Shown here one piece after another: positions 63,376 through 64,000 of a stretch of DNA of 64,000 nt. The notes under the pieces were generated by a model that was given only the letters and a program-made list of their open reading frames with translations, was not told the origin of the DNA and made no database searches. The DNA comes from Kitasatospora sp. NBC_00240 (lineage in GTDB: Bacteria > Actinomycetota > Actinomycetes > Streptomycetales > Streptomycetaceae), in NCBI RefSeq assembly GCF_026342405.1, contig NZ_JAPEMU010000001.1, forward strand, positions 5,456,001 to 5,520,000, written 5' to 3'. Every line of letters begins with the position of its first letter. Positions within the stretch are counted from its first letter, which is position 1. The position numbers were made by a program, and so were the translations under genes.

Positions 63376-64000
63376 TTACTGCTCCTCGGGAGTACTGACG
63401 GGGGTGCCGGCGGTGCCGGCGAGAGTGGTGACCAGGTGGCGCCGCCAGTGGGCGTCGTCCCGCTCGGGGAAGTCCTCGCGCCAGTGGCAGCCGCGGGTCT
63501 CCTCGCGCTGGGCGGCGGCCGCCACCAGGGCGGTCGCGACCAGGTGCAGGTTGGCCGCCTCCCAGGTCTCCACCCGGGGGTCGGCCGGCTTCTCGTCGGC
63601 CAGCTGGGCGTACGCCTCCTCGGCGAGCGCGGCCAGCCCGGCGGCGGTGGCCGCCATGCCGTCGGCCGAGCGCAGCAGGCCCGCGCCCTTGGACATCAGC
63701 CGCTGGATGTCGGCCCGGGCCTCCGGTGCCGGCAGCGGCACGGCGCGCGCCGCCCGGGCGGCCGCCACGTCCACGGCACGCTCCGGCAGTTCGCCGGCCC
63801 GGTGCCGGGCGGTCAGGTCCGCGGCGATCCGCTCGGCGAAGACCAGGCCCTCCAGCAGCGAGTTGGAGGCCAGCCGGTTGGCGCCGTGCACGCCGGTGCA
63901 GGCCACTTCGCCGCAGGCGTACAGCCCCGGGACGGTGCTGCGGCCCAGCAGGTCGGTGCGGATGCCGCCGGAGGCGTGGTGCGCGGCCGGGGCGATGGGG
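63376..64000 (-). CDS. nadB: L-aspartate oxidase (NadB), 5' part outside the window
   Basis: About 207 C-terminal residues lie in the window, running off the right edge. PIAPAAHHASGGIRTDLLGR, LYACGEVACTGVHGANRLAS and NSLLEGLVFAERIA are the flavin-site signature of L-aspartate oxidase, followed by the succinate-dehydrogenase-like C-terminal helices. NadB makes iminoaspartate for quinolinate. The downstream order nadB-nadC-coaX supports the call. The FAD-binding N-terminus is missing from the window, not from the gene as far as can be told. Confidence 0.93.
   Translation of the reverse strand, partial: PIAPAAHHASGGIRTDLLGRSTVPGLYACGEVACTGVHGANRLASNSLLEGLVFAERIAADLTARHRAGELPERAVDVAAARAARAVPLPAPEARADIQRLMSKGAGLLRSADGMAATAAGLAALAEEAYAQLADEKPADPRVETWEAANLHLVATALVAAAAQREETRGCHWREDFPERDDAHWRRHLVTTLAGTAGTPVSTPEEQ

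Overview
The window is high-GC actinobacterial DNA, most likely from Streptomyces, Kitasatospora or a close relative (Streptomycetaceae). The reasons are the third-position GC bias, the many GTG starts, promoters of the TANNNT type placed 6-7 nt before a start codon (leaderless mRNAs), and markers such as MsiK, Lsr2, CarD, an F420-type PPOX protein, SigE-type sigma factors, ClpC and a family 2B encapsulin.

Layout. 1-11.3 kb is a conserved housekeeping block: lipoprotein (partial), carD, ispD-ispF (overlapping, MEP isoprenoid pathway), a PPOX protein, cysS, rlmB, a DoxX membrane protein, a sugar-1-phosphate nucleotidyltransferase, a small secreted protein, msiK and a tRNA-Thr(TGT). 11.3-24 kb is more accessory: a secreted PKD/beta-repeat protein just after the tRNA, a PLP decarboxylase divergent from an Lrp regulator, a SulP transporter, small membrane proteins, a GGCT-like protein beside an unknown protein, an Ogt/MGMT-type protein and an ATP-grasp enzyme. 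24.4-27.2 kb encodes a family 2B encapsulin shell (cyclic-nucleotide-binding domain plus HK97 fold) and its polyprenyl diphosphate synthase cargo. 27.5-31.3 kb has a DUF4239 protein and two tandem DUF1254/DUF1214 paralogues.

31.4-38.8 kb has a one-polypeptide sigma/zinc-finger/TM/BACON protein divergent from radA, then disA (c-di-AMP synthase), a secreted protein and mutY. 38.8-45.8 kb has an MFS exporter divergent from a TetR regulator with a palindrome between them, an M23 peptidase, an unusual ALDH-like protein and a threonine aldolase-like enzyme. 45.9-49.1 kb is a two-gene conflict-system candidate: a ~104-aa CU044_2847/Trypco-like protein and a trypsin-NACHT STAND NTPase. 49-64 kb returns to core genes: M6 peptidase, clpC, lsr2, a GNAT (argA-like), a BlaI regulator, a 40-aa membrane protein coupled to lysS, a SigE-family sigma factor with its membrane partner, and the NAD/CoA cluster coaX-nadC-nadB (nadB runs off the right edge).

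The items most worth following are the trypsin-NACHT pair, the encapsulin/prenyltransferase compartment, the membrane-anchored sigma fusion, the unknown protein at 20.5 kb and the duplicated DUF1254 genes. All functional statements rest on motifs read by eye; no database search was run.
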